A stretch of 64,000 nt of DNA from NCBI RefSeq assembly GCF_026239555.1, contig NZ_JAPIVP010000001.1, positions 248,001 to 312,000 of the forward strand. Reading direction: 5' to 3'. This document shows positions 45,235 through 54,826 of this stretch, piece by piece (within the stretch, counting starts at the first letter, position 1; each line of letters starts with the position of its first letter). The DNA is from Pedobacter sp. PF22-3 (GTDB lineage Bacteria > Bacteroidota > Bacteroidia > Sphingobacteriales > Sphingobacteriaceae). The notes beneath the pieces are model-generated. The model was not told the DNA's origin. It saw only the letters and a list, made by a program, of their open reading frames with translations, and searched no databases. Position numbers and translations under genes: made by a program.

Positions 45235-45265
45235 TGTAAAGACCAATCAATCGATTGGTCTTACA
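45235..45265 (+). terminator. Hairpin after the small basic protein gene
   Basis: AAGACCAATC and GATTGGTCTT form a perfect 10-bp stem with TGTA/TACA extension. No T run follows, so termination is uncertain. Confidence 0.5.
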
Positions 45266-45272
45266 CTAAATT

Positions 45273-45402
45273 CGTCATGCTGATCCGATAGCTATCAGAT
45301 TTATTTTACGCGTAGAGGTAATGTTTTCAATTGCCTTGTAGCTACTTCCTGGTCAGCATCTATCTGCAGTAGAAGCCCCTGAAACAAGTTCAGGGTAACA
45401 AC
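45273..45402 (+). repeat. ~130-bp dispersed repeat, copy A
   Basis: The block from CGTCATGCTGATCCGATAGC to CAAGTTCAGGGTAACAAC matches, with few changes, the reverse complement of 50988-51117. Shared core words are TTTATTTTACG, GTAGAGGTAATGTTTTCAAT, GTAGCTACTTC and TGGTCAGCATCT. Confidence 0.85.
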
Positions 45403-45408
45403 ATTATT

Positions 45409-46359
45409 TTATTTTTTAAAATGCTCAATAATCAATGTAGCGAGTTCAGTACCAATACGTTCCTGAGCTTCATTCGTAGAAGCACCGATGTGTGGTGTTA
45501 ATGAAATTTTTGGATGGGTTAAAATTTCAGCTAATGGTGTAGGTTCATTATCAAAAACATCTAAACCAGCAAAAGAAACCTGCCCAGAATTTAGTGCTTC
45601 AATTAAAGCCGGCTCATCAATTGTTCCACCGCGAGAACAGTTTACAATACCAACACCTTTTTTCATTTTAGCAAATTCTTCAGCACCCAAAATAGGCTTT
45701 TCAGCAAATGGCGTGTGTAAGCTCAAGAAATCACTTCCGGTAATTACTTCTTCTAAGGAAACGGTTTTAATCGGAATACTTACTGATTTTCCACCTTGAA
45801 ATGCTAAAGTGACTTCTGATTCTGAAGGATATAAATCGTAAGCCAAAACATTCATTCCCAAGCCTAAAGCCACTTTTGCTGTCGCACGGCCGATACGTCC
45901 AAAACCAATAATACCGATAGTTTTACCGCTTAGCTCAGTTCCTTTAGCATAAGCTTTTTTAAGATTATTAAACTGGGTGGCACCTTCAACAGGCATTTTA
46001 CGGTTGGCATCCTGTAAAAATCTGATACCGGTAAATAAGTGCGAGAATACTAATTCAGCAACTGACAGTGAGGAAGCAGCTGGCGTATTTACAACTGCAA
46101 CACCTTGACTACGTGCATATTCTACATCAATATTATCCATACCAACGCCACCTCTACCAATTAATTTAATATTGGGTACAGCATCAATCAGTTCTTTTCT
46201 AACTTTTGTGGCACTACGAACGGTAATGGCATCATAGTTTTTTAAAGCTTCAGCTAATTGATCTTGGGCAATAGTTTCGGTATCTACCTGAAAACCTGCT
46301 TTTTCTAATAATTCTTTTCCGATCGGATCAATTCCGTCGTTTGCTAATATTTTAATCAT
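45409..46359 (-). CDS. serA: D-3-phosphoglycerate dehydrogenase
   Basis: The 316-residue protein is a D-isomer-specific 2-hydroxyacid dehydrogenase without the C-terminal ACT domain, so serine feedback through ACT is unlikely. It shows IGRGGVGMDNIDVEYARSQG, the NAD-binding IGIIGFGRIGRATAKVALG, and the catalytic H in TPHIGASTNEAQ. Its place 76 nt downstream of serC on the same strand identifies it as the first enzyme of serine synthesis. Confidence 0.93.
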   Translation of the reverse strand: MIKILANDGIDPIGKELLEKAGFQVDTETIAQDQLAEALKNYDAITVRSATKVRKELIDAVPNIKLIGRGGVGMDNIDVEYARSQGVAVVNTPAASSLSVAELVFSHLFTGIRFLQDANRKMPVEGATQFNNLKKAYAKGTELSGKTIGIIGFGRIGRATAKVALGLGMNVLAYDLYPSESEVTLAFQGGKSVSIPIKTVSLEEVITGSDFLSLHTPFAEKPILGAEEFAKMKKGVGIVNCSRGGTIDEPALIEALNSGQVSFAGLDVFDNEPTPLAEILTHPKISLTPHIGASTNEAQERIGTELATLIIEHFKK

Positions 46360-46435
46360 GGTATGTATGATTGCACAGATTAAAACGATTACACCGATTA
46401 ATAATCACAGTAATCTTCTGTGGTGATAATTTAAA

Positions 46436-47509
46436 TTAATTTGCTTTTGCCTGTTTTTCTTCGAATGATTGCATAGCATCAATCAAAGCATGTACACTTG
46501 TAATTGGTAAAGCATTGTACATTGATGCACGGAAACCTCCAACACTTCTGTGCCCTTTAATGCCCACAATCCCCTGCTCTTCAGCAAATTTCAAAAATGG
46601 TTTTTCCCACTCCGGATTTTCCATTACAAAACAGATATTCATTCTAGAACGGTCTTCAACAGCGCAAGTTCCTTTAAACAAAGGATTACGATCAATTTCC
46701 CTGTAAAGTGCTTCAGCTTTTTGTTTGTTTTCTTTTTCAATTTCAGCAACACCACCCTTAGATTTTAACCAACGAAGATTTAATAAAGCCACGTATATAG
46801 AGAAAACCGGAGGAGTATTATACATTGAATCATTGTCAATATGTGATTGATAATTCAACATCGACGGGATTTTACGGTCGATTTTCCCTAATATCTCATT
46901 CTTTACTATAGCGATAGTTAAACCAGCCGGACCTACGTTTTTTTGAGCACCTGCATAAATTAGGTCGAATTTAGAGACATCGATTACGCGGCTCATAATA
47001 TCAGAAGACATATCGCAAACAACCGGAATGTTTGTTTGAGGTACTTCGAAAAGCTCAGTTCCGTAAATTGTATTGTTTGAGGTATAATGGAAATAAGCAC
47101 TATCAGCAGGGATTTCAAAATCCTTTGGAATGAAAGTGTAATTTGCATCTTTAGATGATGCAACTACATTTACATTACCGATAAATTTAGCTTCTTTCAA
47201 GGCTTTGGTTGCCCAAACACCAGTATCTAAATAACTTGCTGTTTGTCCATCGCCCAATAAATTCATTGGCACCATGGCAAATTGTAAACTTGCACCACCT
47301 TGTAAAAATAAAACGGAATAACCCGACGGCACATTTAATAATTCTTTCACCAACTTACCAGCTTCAGCAACAACTGCCTCAAATTCGGTTGTTCTGTGCG
47401 AAATTTCTAAAATTGATAATCCATCGTTAAAATCTAAAACAGCCTGAGCTGCTTGTTTAAACACTTCTTGAGGTAAAATACAAGGACCTGCGCCAAAATT
47501 ATGCTTCAT
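46436..47509 (-). CDS. serC: Phosphoserine aminotransferase
   Basis: The 357-residue protein matches Ser[53 protein letters not shown], the PLP lysine in [15 protein letters not shown], and [18 protein letters not shown]. It makes phosphoserine from 3-phosphohydroxypyruvate and glutamate. serA follows on the same strand, so both belong to a serine operon; serB is not nearby. Confidence 0.97.
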   Translation of the reverse strand: MKHNFGAGPCILPQEVFKQAAQAVLDFNDGLSILEISHRTTEFEAVVAEAGKLVKELLNVPSGYSVLFLQGGASLQFAMVPMNLLGDGQTASYLDTGVWATKALKEAKFIGNVNVVASSKDANYTFIPKDFEIPADSAYFHYTSNNTIYGTELFEVPQTNIPVVCDMSSDIMSRVIDVSKFDLIYAGAQKNVGPAGLTIAIVKNEILGKIDRKIPSMLNYQSHIDNDSMYNTPPVFSIYVALLNLRWLKSKGGVAEIEKENKQKAEALYREIDRNPLFKGTCAVEDRSRMNICFVMENPEWEKPFLKFAEEQGIVGIKGHRSVGGFRASMYNALPITSVHALIDAMQSFEEKQAKAN

Positions 47510-47726
47510 GTTATTATATAATGTTTTATGGGCGTAAATGTAAAATTTTTAAAGCAGTTATACCCACAAAATCGTCACCTAAAAAATTAAATTTTGTTAA
47601 AAAAAAGCTATAAAATGATTGATTTATTGCAGTTTTTACAATTAAACGAATTAATCTAACATTCAATATTTAGGTTATCAGTAAAAGTTGTATCCGGATT
47701 AAATCTTGAAAATCCTTTCGCCTTGG

Positions 47727-50147
47727 CTAATTCTTCAACTTCACAATCAACTTCAGGTTAAACTGCCTACCTGTTAAATAATTCGGAACCGCGTATTGAA
47801 CATTATCTACATCTTTTAGCCACAGATAAGAAACCGTATTATTAATATTCAGCATATTAAAAACCTCGAAAAACAGAATTACAGCATTAAAATTTCTATC
47901 CAGGAATTTTGGTTTATGCATGGCTGCATCATCTAAAAAGTCTTTCGAAAAACCTATATCCACCCGCTTGTACGATGGAATATAAAACTTATCTAAATAT
48001 CTTGGTGTTTGTGAAGGACCGATTGGCAACCGCGAGCCATAAAGTGCATTCAGGTGAACTTTATAAGTTGGGCTATTCAAGAGCCTATCCTGAAAAAATA
48101 TAGAAAAATTTAGGCGTTGATCTGTAGGCCGTTTTAAATAACCAGGATAAATTGTCGTTCCATTCTGAACATAACTATCACCTAAAATATCTTCATTGGC
48201 GTGCATCACCGACATTCTGAAATAAGACACCAGATCTTTAACAAATTCGCCGCCGATACTAAAATCAGCACCGTAAACGTAACCACGCGACGCTTCGTTA
48301 GCCAGGTATTTAATTCTGAGATTATCAATTTTGTAGGGAATTAATCGGTCTGAATATTTAAAATAAAACTCTGATGTAAACTTTAATCGGGTTCCAAAAC
48401 CATCGAAAGCATAATCATAACCTATAGAAGTGTTATAAGAACGCTGTGCCTTTTGATTTATATTTAATACCCCTGAAAAATCGCGGATAGTTCTGTAAGA
48501 AGGTGGCTGATTATAAATACCTGCAGTAAAGCGCAATATTTTATTGTTGGAGTTTGGGCGGTAAGCAATTAACATCCTCGGACTGATCAGCAATTGTTTA
48601 CTTAAAGAACTATAAGTAGCTCTTGCGCCTAACTGTAGTTCGGCTAAACTGGAAAGCGAATAACTATCCTGAATATAAGTGCTATAATTTTTAATATCAA
48701 GGTTATTCTTAACATTAATAACATCCTGTAAAGTAATATTTTTCGAATTATTGGGCAAAATATATCCTGCAGAATCGATATAGCTATATTCATTCAACTG
48801 ATCTCTGTACTTAGACTGGTCGAATTTCAGTCCCCATGAAAAAACATGATTGTTAAAATTCTGGTCGACTTTTATTTCTGAAGAAAAAACCTGGGTATTT
48901 AAACTATTTCGTCCATAATTATAATAACTCCCTAGTCCCCTGCTTTTGCTGATTTGTCCAAAATTTTCGCCGTAAAAATTCTTATCTACCTCTGCAAAAA
49001 TGTAGCTTCCGTTAATATCGAAACGCTCCCGTTCAATGGTATTGAAATAGCTATTAATAAATTTAACTACCAAATTTGGCTTAGGAGAATAAGCAACAGT
49101 AATGGCACTGCCAAAAGTCTGATAATCATCTATTTCCTGCCCTGTATAGTCAACATCTAATTTATATGTAGTGCTTAAGGTACCAAACTGGGTTTCGCGA
49201 TTGGTAGGTACCAACTTAAACTGACCAATATTAAAATTGCTTAAAAAGCTGATGTTAAATTTAGGCGAGAAATTGTACTGGTAAAGCACTTGTGCATCGG
49301 CATAATTAGGACTGTAGCTTCCTTTCTCATCCTGCTTAATTAAAACACTTGTATTATTTTTGTATCGCAAACCTGCAAGTAAAAAACTGTTCTTAAATAC
49401 TCTTTTTGTGCTTAATGAAGTGTTTAAAAAACTGGTACTCAATATCGTTTGATTACTATCTGGCTGATCGTACCTGATATCTAAAACCGATGAAAGTTTA
49501 TCGCCATATTTTGCTTCAAAGCCACCGGCAGAGAATTTTGCTTTGCTCACCAGATCTGAATTGATGAAACTTAAGCCCTCCTGCTGTCCATTGCGGATCA
49601 ATACAGGCCGGTTAATTTCTACATCATTAATATAAATCAGATTTTCATCAAAATTACCTCCCCTAACGCTATACTGAGCGCTTAATTCGTTATTGGTAGA
49701 TACCCCCGGCAAGGTTTTAAGCATGGTTTCGAAATTACCAGAAACCAATGGCATAGCGGAAACATCGCCAATGTTGATGGTAGTGGCATTACTTAACTGA
49801 TTCTGTTTATTGGCGATATTAACCTGTTCTAATTCGTTTATGTTCGCCATTAAGGTTATCTGTCTGGTAATCCGCGATCCTGAGCGCGCACTAAACTCAA
49901 CTGTTTGAGGCTGGTAGCCCAAGAGCGAGTATTTGATACTAAACGTTTTTGATTTGGAGTAAATGGTATATACCCCAAATTCATCGGTAACTGTAGATTG
50001 CGCTTGTCCTAAAACAGTTAAGGTAACCTGTGCTAAGGGCAACTTTTCATCACTATAAACTATTCCTGATACCCTAACTAAAGGCTGAGCGACAGCAAAA
50101 CCGCAACCAGCAATTAAAAGGAAAAGGATTAGCCTAAATTTGAGCAT
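47727..50147 (-). CDS. TonB-dependent receptor with CarboxypepD_reg-like N-terminal domain
   Basis: The 806-residue protein has a signal peptide (cleavage near GFAVAQ), a carboxypeptidase regulatory-like domain (about 25-105, VRVSGIVYSDEKLPLAQVTL), a plug with TMLKTLPGVSTNNELSAQYS, VRGGNFDENLIYINDVEI, and a barrel ending in the aromatic RQFNLKLIVKLKN. There is no SusD-like gene beside it, so it is not a standard glycan-uptake pair. The substrate is unknown. It lies upstream of the serine genes and downstream of rpe, all on the minus strand. Confidence 0.9.
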   Translation of the reverse strand: MLKFRLILFLLIAGCGFAVAQPLVRVSGIVYSDEKLPLAQVTLTVLGQAQSTVTDEFGVYTIYSKSKTFSIKYSLLGYQPQTVEFSARSGSRITRQITLMANINELEQVNIANKQNQLSNATTINIGDVSAMPLVSGNFETMLKTLPGVSTNNELSAQYSVRGGNFDENLIYINDVEINRPVLIRNGQQEGLSFINSDLVSKAKFSAGGFEAKYGDKLSSVLDIRYDQPDSNQTILSTSFLNTSLSTKRVFKNSFLLAGLRYKNNTSVLIKQDEKGSYSPNYADAQVLYQYNFSPKFNISFLSNFNIGQFKLVPTNRETQFGTLSTTYKLDVDYTGQEIDDYQTFGSAITVAYSPKPNLVVKFINSYFNTIERERFDINGSYIFAEVDKNFYGENFGQISKSRGLGSYYNYGRNSLNTQVFSSEIKVDQNFNNHVFSWGLKFDQSKYRDQLNEYSYIDSAGYILPNNSKNITLQDVINVKNNLDIKNYSTYIQDSYSLSSLAELQLGARATYSSLSKQLLISPRMLIAYRPNSNNKILRFTAGIYNQPPSYRTIRDFSGVLNINQKAQRSYNTSIGYDYAFDGFGTRLKFTSEFYFKYSDRLIPYKIDNLRIKYLANEASRGYVYGADFSIGGEFVKDLVSYFRMSVMHANEDILGDSYVQNGTTIYPGYLKRPTDQRLNFSIFFQDRLLNSPTYKVHLNALYGSRLPIGPSQTPRYLDKFYIPSYKRVDIGFSKDFLDDAAMHKPKFLDRNFNAVILFFEVFNMLNINNTVSYLWLKDVDNVQYAVPNYLTGRQFNLKLIVKLKN

Positions 50148-50247
50148 TTTTAGTAGCGAGATGTAAAAGTATCAAGATAAAAGTATTGAGTATCAAGATG
50201 ATTACAACTCTACCCCCCTATCATTGGAACAATTTAGCAATAAACAA

Positions 50248-50919
50248 TTAAATGCTTATAGTACTGGTTAACTCTTGTTTCATCTTAGCAATCGTTTCGG
50301 TTGGATTATCCGTTGCAAAAATTGCATTTCCGGCCACGAAGGCATTAGCACCTGCTGCCATTAATGTAGCAATATTCTGTAAGCCCACGCCACCATCAAC
50401 CTCAATAATTAAGTTTTCGTTTACCCCCTGAATCATGACTTTTAAATCCTTTATTTTCTTGTAGGTATTGTGAATAAATGCCTGCCCACCGAAACCTGGA
50501 TTAACGGACATAACGAGTACCAGATCAAGATCTTCAATCACATCCTGCAGCAAAGTTACCGGTGTATGTGGATTTAAGGCTACACCCGCTTTACAACCAG
50601 ATGCTTTAATTAACTGGATCGTTCTGTGCAGGTGTGTACAGGCCTCATAATGCACCGTAATTCTATCTGCACCTGCCTTGGCAAAATCCTCAATGTATTT
50701 ATCGGGCTCTACAATCATCAAATGTACATCCAATGGTTTAATGGCATGTTTTTTTACAGCAGCCATTACTGGAAAACCAAAAGAGATATTTGGAACGAAA
50801 ACACCATCCATCACGTCAACGTGGAACCAGTCGGCCTCACTTTGATTAATCATTTCAATATCGCGCTGTAAGTTGCCAAAATCGGCAGAAAGTATGGATG
50901 GGGCTATAATGTATTTCAT
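50248..50919 (-). CDS. rpe: Ribulose-phosphate 3-epimerase
   Basis: The 223-residue TIM-barrel protein has IAPSILSADFGNLQRDIEMI, DWFHVDVMDGVFVPNISFG, PLDVHLMIVEPDKYI, VMSVNPGFGGQAF and IEVDGGVG, which provide the metal and substrate residues of Rpe. It interconverts ribulose-5-phosphate and xylulose-5-phosphate in the pentose phosphate pathway. The gap upstream holds copy B of the dispersed repeat. Confidence 0.97.
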   Translation of the reverse strand: MKYIIAPSILSADFGNLQRDIEMINQSEADWFHVDVMDGVFVPNISFGFPVMAAVKKHAIKPLDVHLMIVEPDKYIEDFAKAGADRITVHYEACTHLHRTIQLIKASGCKAGVALNPHTPVTLLQDVIEDLDLVLVMSVNPGFGGQAFIHNTYKKIKDLKVMIQGVNENLIIEVDGGVGLQNIATLMAAGANAFVAGNAIFATDNPTETIAKMKQELTSTISI

Positions 50920-50987
50920 TTAATTATCTTTTAGTCTTTTAAATTTAAAATTCCGCTATTGGTTTTTAAAGCAAAGTTTATCAATGG

Positions 50988-51117
50988 CCATCACCCTGAA
51001 TTCATTTCAGGGTCCTAATAGCAGGAAAGATGCTGACCACGAAGTAGCTACGAGGCAATTGAAAACATTACCTCTACTCGTAAAATAAATCCGATAGCTA
51101 TCGGATCAGCATAACGC
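50988..51117 (-). repeat. ~130-bp dispersed repeat, copy B (inverted)
   Basis: The reverse complement of this block matches copy A at 45273-45402 nearly throughout. Its outer edge includes CACCCTGAATTCATTTCAGG, an inverted pair that is typical of the CTGAA...TTCAG repeat class seen elsewhere in the window. The rest of the 50920-51278 gap holds no gene that I can see. Confidence 0.85.
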
Positions 51118-51278
51118 TATGAGGCAAGTTACAAAAGAACTCTGAAAGTTTTTAGCCAGAAGATTAAGTTAGTTAGCACAAAGAAAAAAAATAAAAATTC
51201 TAGGCATCAATTTAATGCTTTGAAGTAACTGGGTTTATTAAAAAATAGCTAACTTAATAGCAACTAAATCATATACTT

Positions 51279-51644
51279 ATGAAAACAAAACATTTAATTT
51301 TTGCTGGTTTCGCGATTTTTATCATGAGCATCGCTTTTGGTTTTACCATCCACAAGCCTAAAACACCTCCAAAATTCGGCACTTCTAAAAAAGCGCTACA
51401 CCCACCCGGACCAGGATTTCTGATCACCGCAATGGCAGGCAGTGATTATGGCGATTATCACTGTGCAGAAGTTGTTTCTGTTTTTGTAGCTAATTCAACT
51501 AATAAAATTATAACCGGTACATCAATTTTTACGAATTCACATTTAACAACTCCATGGCCTGATGGAATCATAACAAATATTACAACAGGTAAATCTTACT
51601 TTGTTGTTAATGGCATTATTAAGGGCACAGCAATTCCTTGTTAA
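51279..51644 (+). CDS. Small exported protein of unknown function
   Basis: The 121-residue protein has a hydrophobic N-terminal segment (HLIFAGFAIFIMSIAFGFTI) without a clear cleavage motif. The remainder is Gly/Thr/Ser-rich with two cysteines (C77 region YHCAEVV and the C-terminal IPC), which could form a disulfide in the periplasm. The pattern VFVANSTNKIITGTSIF suggests a small beta-sandwich. I do not recognise it. It is convergent with pnp across the terminator at 51664-51694. Confidence 0.6.
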   Translation: MKTKHLIFAGFAIFIMSIAFGFTIHKPKTPPKFGTSKKALHPPGPGFLITAMAGSDYGDYHCAEVVSVFVANSTNKIITGTSIFTNSHLTTPWPDGIITNITTGKSYFVVNGIIKGTAIPC

Positions 51645-51663
51645 GGAATACACACCTAACAAA

Positions 51664-51697
51664 AAGCCCTTTCAGTGTAAAACTGAAAGGGCTTTAT
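51664..51697. terminator. Terminator between the small exported gene and pnp
   Basis: AAGCCCTTTCAGT (51664-51676) and ACTGAAAGGGCTT (51682-51694) form a perfect 13-bp stem with flanking A and T runs. It can end transcription from both sides. Confidence 0.85.
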
Positions 51698-51705
51698 TAT
51701 TTGTG

Positions 51706-51769
51706 CGTCACTCTGAATTTATTTCAGCGTCTACCAAACAGATGCTGAATCAGGTTCAGCATGATGTAT
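51706..51769. repeat. CTGAA...TTCAG palindromic repeat next to pnp
   Basis: CTCTGAATTTATTTCAGCGT is followed by AGATGCTGAATCAGGTTCAGC. It is related to 30187-30225 (GTGCTGAATTTATTTCAGC) and lies 7 nt from the pnp stop codon. Confidence 0.6.
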
Positions 51770-51775
51770 CGATTA

Positions 51776-53911
51776 TTATGCTTGTGGCGCTGCTGGTTTT
51801 TCTGGTCTTGGTAATAAAACTTTACGAGAAAGTTTCATTTTACCTTGTTTATCGATATCTAACAACTTAACCTCGATTTTATCACCTTCTTTCAATACAC
51901 CATCCATGGTTTCTAAACGTTCCCATGAAATTTCAGAGATGTGTAATAAACCATCTTTACCTGGCATAACCTCAACAAATGCACCAAACGGCATAATTGA
52001 TTTTACTTTACCCTGATAAATTTCACCAATTTCAGGTTTAGCTACAATATTACGGATACGCGTAACTGCTGCATCAATTGCTGCTTTATTATCAGCAAAT
52101 ACTTCTACAATACCTTTACCATCAACTTCTTCGATAGAGATTGAAGCACCGGTTTCGCGTTGCATTTCTTGTATAATTTTACCTCCAGGGCCGATAATTG
52201 CACCAATAAATTCTTTATCAATAGTTAAAGAAACAATACGCGGAGCATGTGGTTTATAATCTTCGTTAGGTGCTACGATGGTTTTTTTCATCTCGTTTAA
52301 GATGTGTAAACGACCTTCTTTAGCCTGTAACAAAGCTTTGGTTAATACTTCGTAAGATAAACCATTGATTTTTAAGTCCATTTGACAAGCAACAATACCA
52401 CGTTCGGTACCGGTTACTTTAAAGTCCATATCACCTAAATGATCTTCATCACCTAAAATATCAGAAAGAATAGCATATTTACCAGTTTTCTCATCAGTAA
52501 TTAAACCCATTGCAATACCGGAAACCGGAGCTTTGATTTTAATACCTGCATCCATAAGTGCTAATGTACCTGCACAAACAGTTGCCATTGATGATGAACC
52601 GTTAGATTCTAAAATATCAGAAACGATACGGATGGTATAAGGATTTGCTTCACCTTGAGGCAATACTTTTTTCAACGAACGTTGTGCTAAAGCACCGTGG
52701 CCAATTTCGCGACGGCCAGCGCCTCTGTTTGGTCTAACTTCACCAGTTGAGAAACCAGGGAAATTATAGTGCAATAAGAATTTGTTGTAACCATTAAAGA
52801 AAGCACCATCAATCATTTGCTCATCATCTTTGCTACCTAAAGTAACCGATGTTAACGATTGAGTTTCGCCACGAGTAAATACAGCTGAACCGTGAGCAGC
52901 AGGTAAATAACCAACTTCACTCCAGATTGGGCGGATTTCTGTAGTCTTACGGCCATCTAAACGAATACCTTCATCTAGTAATAAATTTCTAATGGCATCA
53001 TACTGAACATCATGGTAATAATGTTTAGCCATTGCTTTGGTTAAATCGGCAGTATCTTCTGGCATAGCCTCGAAGAATTCGTTGATGATTGCTGTAAAAC
53101 CTTCTTTACGAACATCTTTATTACCACCAGCTTTAGCTACTGCATAAACTTTATCGTAAGTATCGGCATAAACTTTCGCTTTTAAATCAGCATCGTGATC
53201 TTCGTGGCTGTATTCGCGTTTAACCGTTTTGCCGGTAGCTTCAGTTAATTCAACCTGAATGGCACATTGAACTTTAATTGCATCATGTGCGAATTTTAAA
53301 GCTTCAACCATTTCGTCTTCCTGAATTTCATCGCACTCACCTTCAACCATGCCTATATCGTTGGCCGAACCAGCAACCATGAACTCTAAAGTTGCGCGTT
53401 CTAATTCGCTGGCTTTAGGATTGATAATTAATTTACCATCAATTTTAGCAACACGTACTTCAGAAATCGGGCCATTAAAAGGAATATCAGAAACTGATAA
53501 TGCAGCAGATGCTGCTAAACCTGCCAAACAATCCGGCATAATATCTTTATCAGCAGAAATTAAAGAAATCATCACCTGTGTATCAGAGTGATAATCACTT
53601 GGGAACATTGGGCGTAAAGCTCTATCCACTAAACGTGAAATCAATACCTCATAATCAGATAATCTTGCCTCACGACGTAAAAAGCCTCCCGGAATACGGC
53701 CTGTAGCCGCGTATTTTTCCTGATAATCAACCGATAATGGTAAAAAATCAGTACCTGGTTTGGCACCAACAGTAGATACAACTGTTGCCAGCAACATGGT
53801 ATCGCCCATTTTCACTACAACCGAACCATCAGCTTGTTTAGCCAGTTTACCAGTTTCAATTTCTACAATTCTGCCATCGCCCAAATCGAACGATTTTTTT
53901 ATTACATTCAT
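51776..53911 (-). CDS. pnp: Polyribonucleotide nucleotidyltransferase (PNPase)
   Basis: The 711-residue protein has two RNase PH domains (first with [20 protein letters not shown]; second with GRRE-type [19 protein letters not shown] and [20 protein letters not shown]), a helical domain between them, then KH ([20 protein letters not shown]) and S1 ([20 protein letters not shown]) RNA-binding domains. It degrades RNA from the 3' end with phosphate. rpsO is its upstream neighbour, the usual arrangement. A hairpin in the leader (53926-53951) may take part in autocontrol. Confidence 0.98.
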   Translation of the reverse strand: MNVIKKSFDLGDGRIVEIETGKLAKQADGSVVVKMGDTMLLATVVSTVGAKPGTDFLPLSVDYQEKYAATGRIPGGFLRREARLSDYEVLISRLVDRALRPMFPSDYHSDTQVMISLISADKDIMPDCLAGLAASAALSVSDIPFNGPISEVRVAKIDGKLIINPKASELERATLEFMVAGSANDIGMVEGECDEIQEDEMVEALKFAHDAIKVQCAIQVELTEATGKTVKREYSHEDHDADLKAKVYADTYDKVYAVAKAGGNKDVRKEGFTAIINEFFEAMPEDTADLTKAMAKHYYHDVQYDAIRNLLLDEGIRLDGRKTTEIRPIWSEVGYLPAAHGSAVFTRGETQSLTSVTLGSKDDEQMIDGAFFNGYNKFLLHYNFPGFSTGEVRPNRGAGRREIGHGALAQRSLKKVLPQGEANPYTIRIVSDILESNGSSSMATVCAGTLALMDAGIKIKAPVSGIAMGLITDEKTGKYAILSDILGDEDHLGDMDFKVTGTERGIVACQMDLKINGLSYEVLTKALLQAKEGRLHILNEMKKTIVAPNEDYKPHAPRIVSLTIDKEFIGAIIGPGGKIIQEMQRETGASISIEEVDGKGIVEVFADNKAAIDAAVTRIRNIVAKPEIGEIYQGKVKSIMPFGAFVEVMPGKDGLLHISEISWERLETMDGVLKEGDKIEVKLLDIDKQGKMKLSRKVLLPRPEKPAAPQA

Positions 53912-53925
53912 TTAATTAGAATTAT

Positions 53926-53951
53926 GGTGTGTTTTCCTCTTTCTACACACC
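53926..53951 (-). promoter_or_regulatory. Hairpin in the pnp leader
   Basis: GGTGTGT (53926-53932) and ACACACC (53945-53951) form a 7-bp stem 15 nt upstream of the pnp start codon. E. coli pnp has a leader hairpin used in RNase III/PNPase autocontrol; similarity of role is inference. Confidence 0.4.
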
Positions 53952-54042
53952 GTTGTTTATATATGTTTTTGTTTTTGCAAACGAAGATAGGATTAAAAAA
54001 GCCTATCATAACAAATCCCGTTAAAAAAATTAACAGGAAAGT

Positions 54043-54070
54043 AAAAAGCCACTCCCTTAAGAATGGCTTT
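54043..54070 (-). terminator. Hairpin between rpsO and pnp
   Basis: On the minus strand AAAGCCA pairs with TGGCTTT around a CTTAAGG-containing loop, then TTTTTAC. It follows the rpsO stop by 17 nt and could act as a partial or full terminator. Confidence 0.75.
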
Positions 54071-54086
54071 CGCTGATAAAATTCGC

Positions 54087-54371
54087 TTATTTTTGTTTAA
54101 TGATATCACGAAGCGATAAAGCTTTGATGATAGCACGGTAGCGCTCAATATCTTTTTTGTATAGGTAAGCCAAAATACCGCGGCGTTTACCTACCAATTT
54201 TTGAAGTGACAACTGAGTAGAAAAATCTTTACGATTTTTCTTTAAGTGTTCTGTTAAGTGCGCAATACGGTATGTAAATAACGCTACTTGACCTTCTGCA
54301 GAACCCGTATTGGTTTCTACTTCGCCGTGTTGTTTAAAGATTTCGGCTTTCTTTTCTGGACTTAAATACAT
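54087..54371 (-). CDS. rpsO: 30S ribosomal protein S15
   Basis: The ATG at 54369-54371 gives a 94-residue protein starting MYLSPEKKAEIFKQHGEVET; a longer frame from 54446 adds 25 unrelated residues. Family motifs are NTGSAEGQVALFTYRIAHLT, EHLKKNRKDFSTQLSLQKLV and GKRRGILAYL. S15 binds 16S rRNA early in small-subunit assembly. The gene precedes pnp as usual. Confidence 0.97.
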   Translation of the reverse strand: MYLSPEKKAEIFKQHGEVETNTGSAEGQVALFTYRIAHLTEHLKKNRKDFSTQLSLQKLVGKRRGILAYLYKKDIERYRAIIKALSLRDIIKQK

Positions 54372-54508
54372 TTCTTGAATAATATTAAAGCAATAAAAAT
54401 TAATTAATTGTGGCGCAAAGATAAGGCTAATTTTATTTATTAGCAAGTGTTTACTAGATGATGAATAAAAGTTTCTCTCGGCGGACTAAATCAAAAGACA
54501 TAATGCAA

Positions 54509-54718
54509 TTATATGGCAGGCTTACGGATTATAAGCCCTTTGCCTTGCGGAGATTTTAATGGCTTACCACCGTTCATGGTAACTGAAATGTAATTAAGCT
54601 GTATAACGTTAAAAAAACGCTGCTCGGGGGTACGGCTCAAATAAATAGCATCACGTTCCGCAACGATTGATTCGCGTGGAATATTAATATCATATAATTT
54701 GAGTTTTCCCATTTTCAT
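54509..54718 (-). CDS. Small conserved protein of unknown function
   Basis: With the ATG at 54718 the product is 69 residues: MKMGKLKLYDINIPRESIVA, then RTPEQRFFNVIQLNYISVTM and GGKPLKSPQGKGLIIRKPAI. It is basic, without a signal or membrane segment. I believe similar short proteins occur in other Sphingobacteriaceae, but I have no function for it. It lies upstream of rpsO (138 nt) on the same strand, and is divergent from the thioesterase gene. Confidence 0.55.
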   Translation of the reverse strand: MKMGKLKLYDINIPRESIVAERDAIYLSRTPEQRFFNVIQLNYISVTMNGGKPLKSPQGKGLIIRKPAI

Positions 54719-54802
54719 ATCAAAAATAGGAAAAATCGGCAACTAATACATTAATTTTTTTCCGCATTAAGCAAGTAATACCTTACAATCAAGCTTTATT
54801 TA

Positions 54803-54810
54803 TACTTTTG
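54803..54810 (+). promoter_or_regulatory. -7 promoter element for the thioesterase gene
   Basis: TACTTTTG matches TAnnTTTG exactly and lies 17 nt before the TTG start codon. Confidence 0.5.
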
Positions 54811-54826
54811 CTGCAAACGTTTAACC

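Noticed and set aside
51601..51870. 89-codon plus-strand frame
   Set aside because: It runs through a terminator, a palindromic repeat and the antisense of pnp; no family resemblance.
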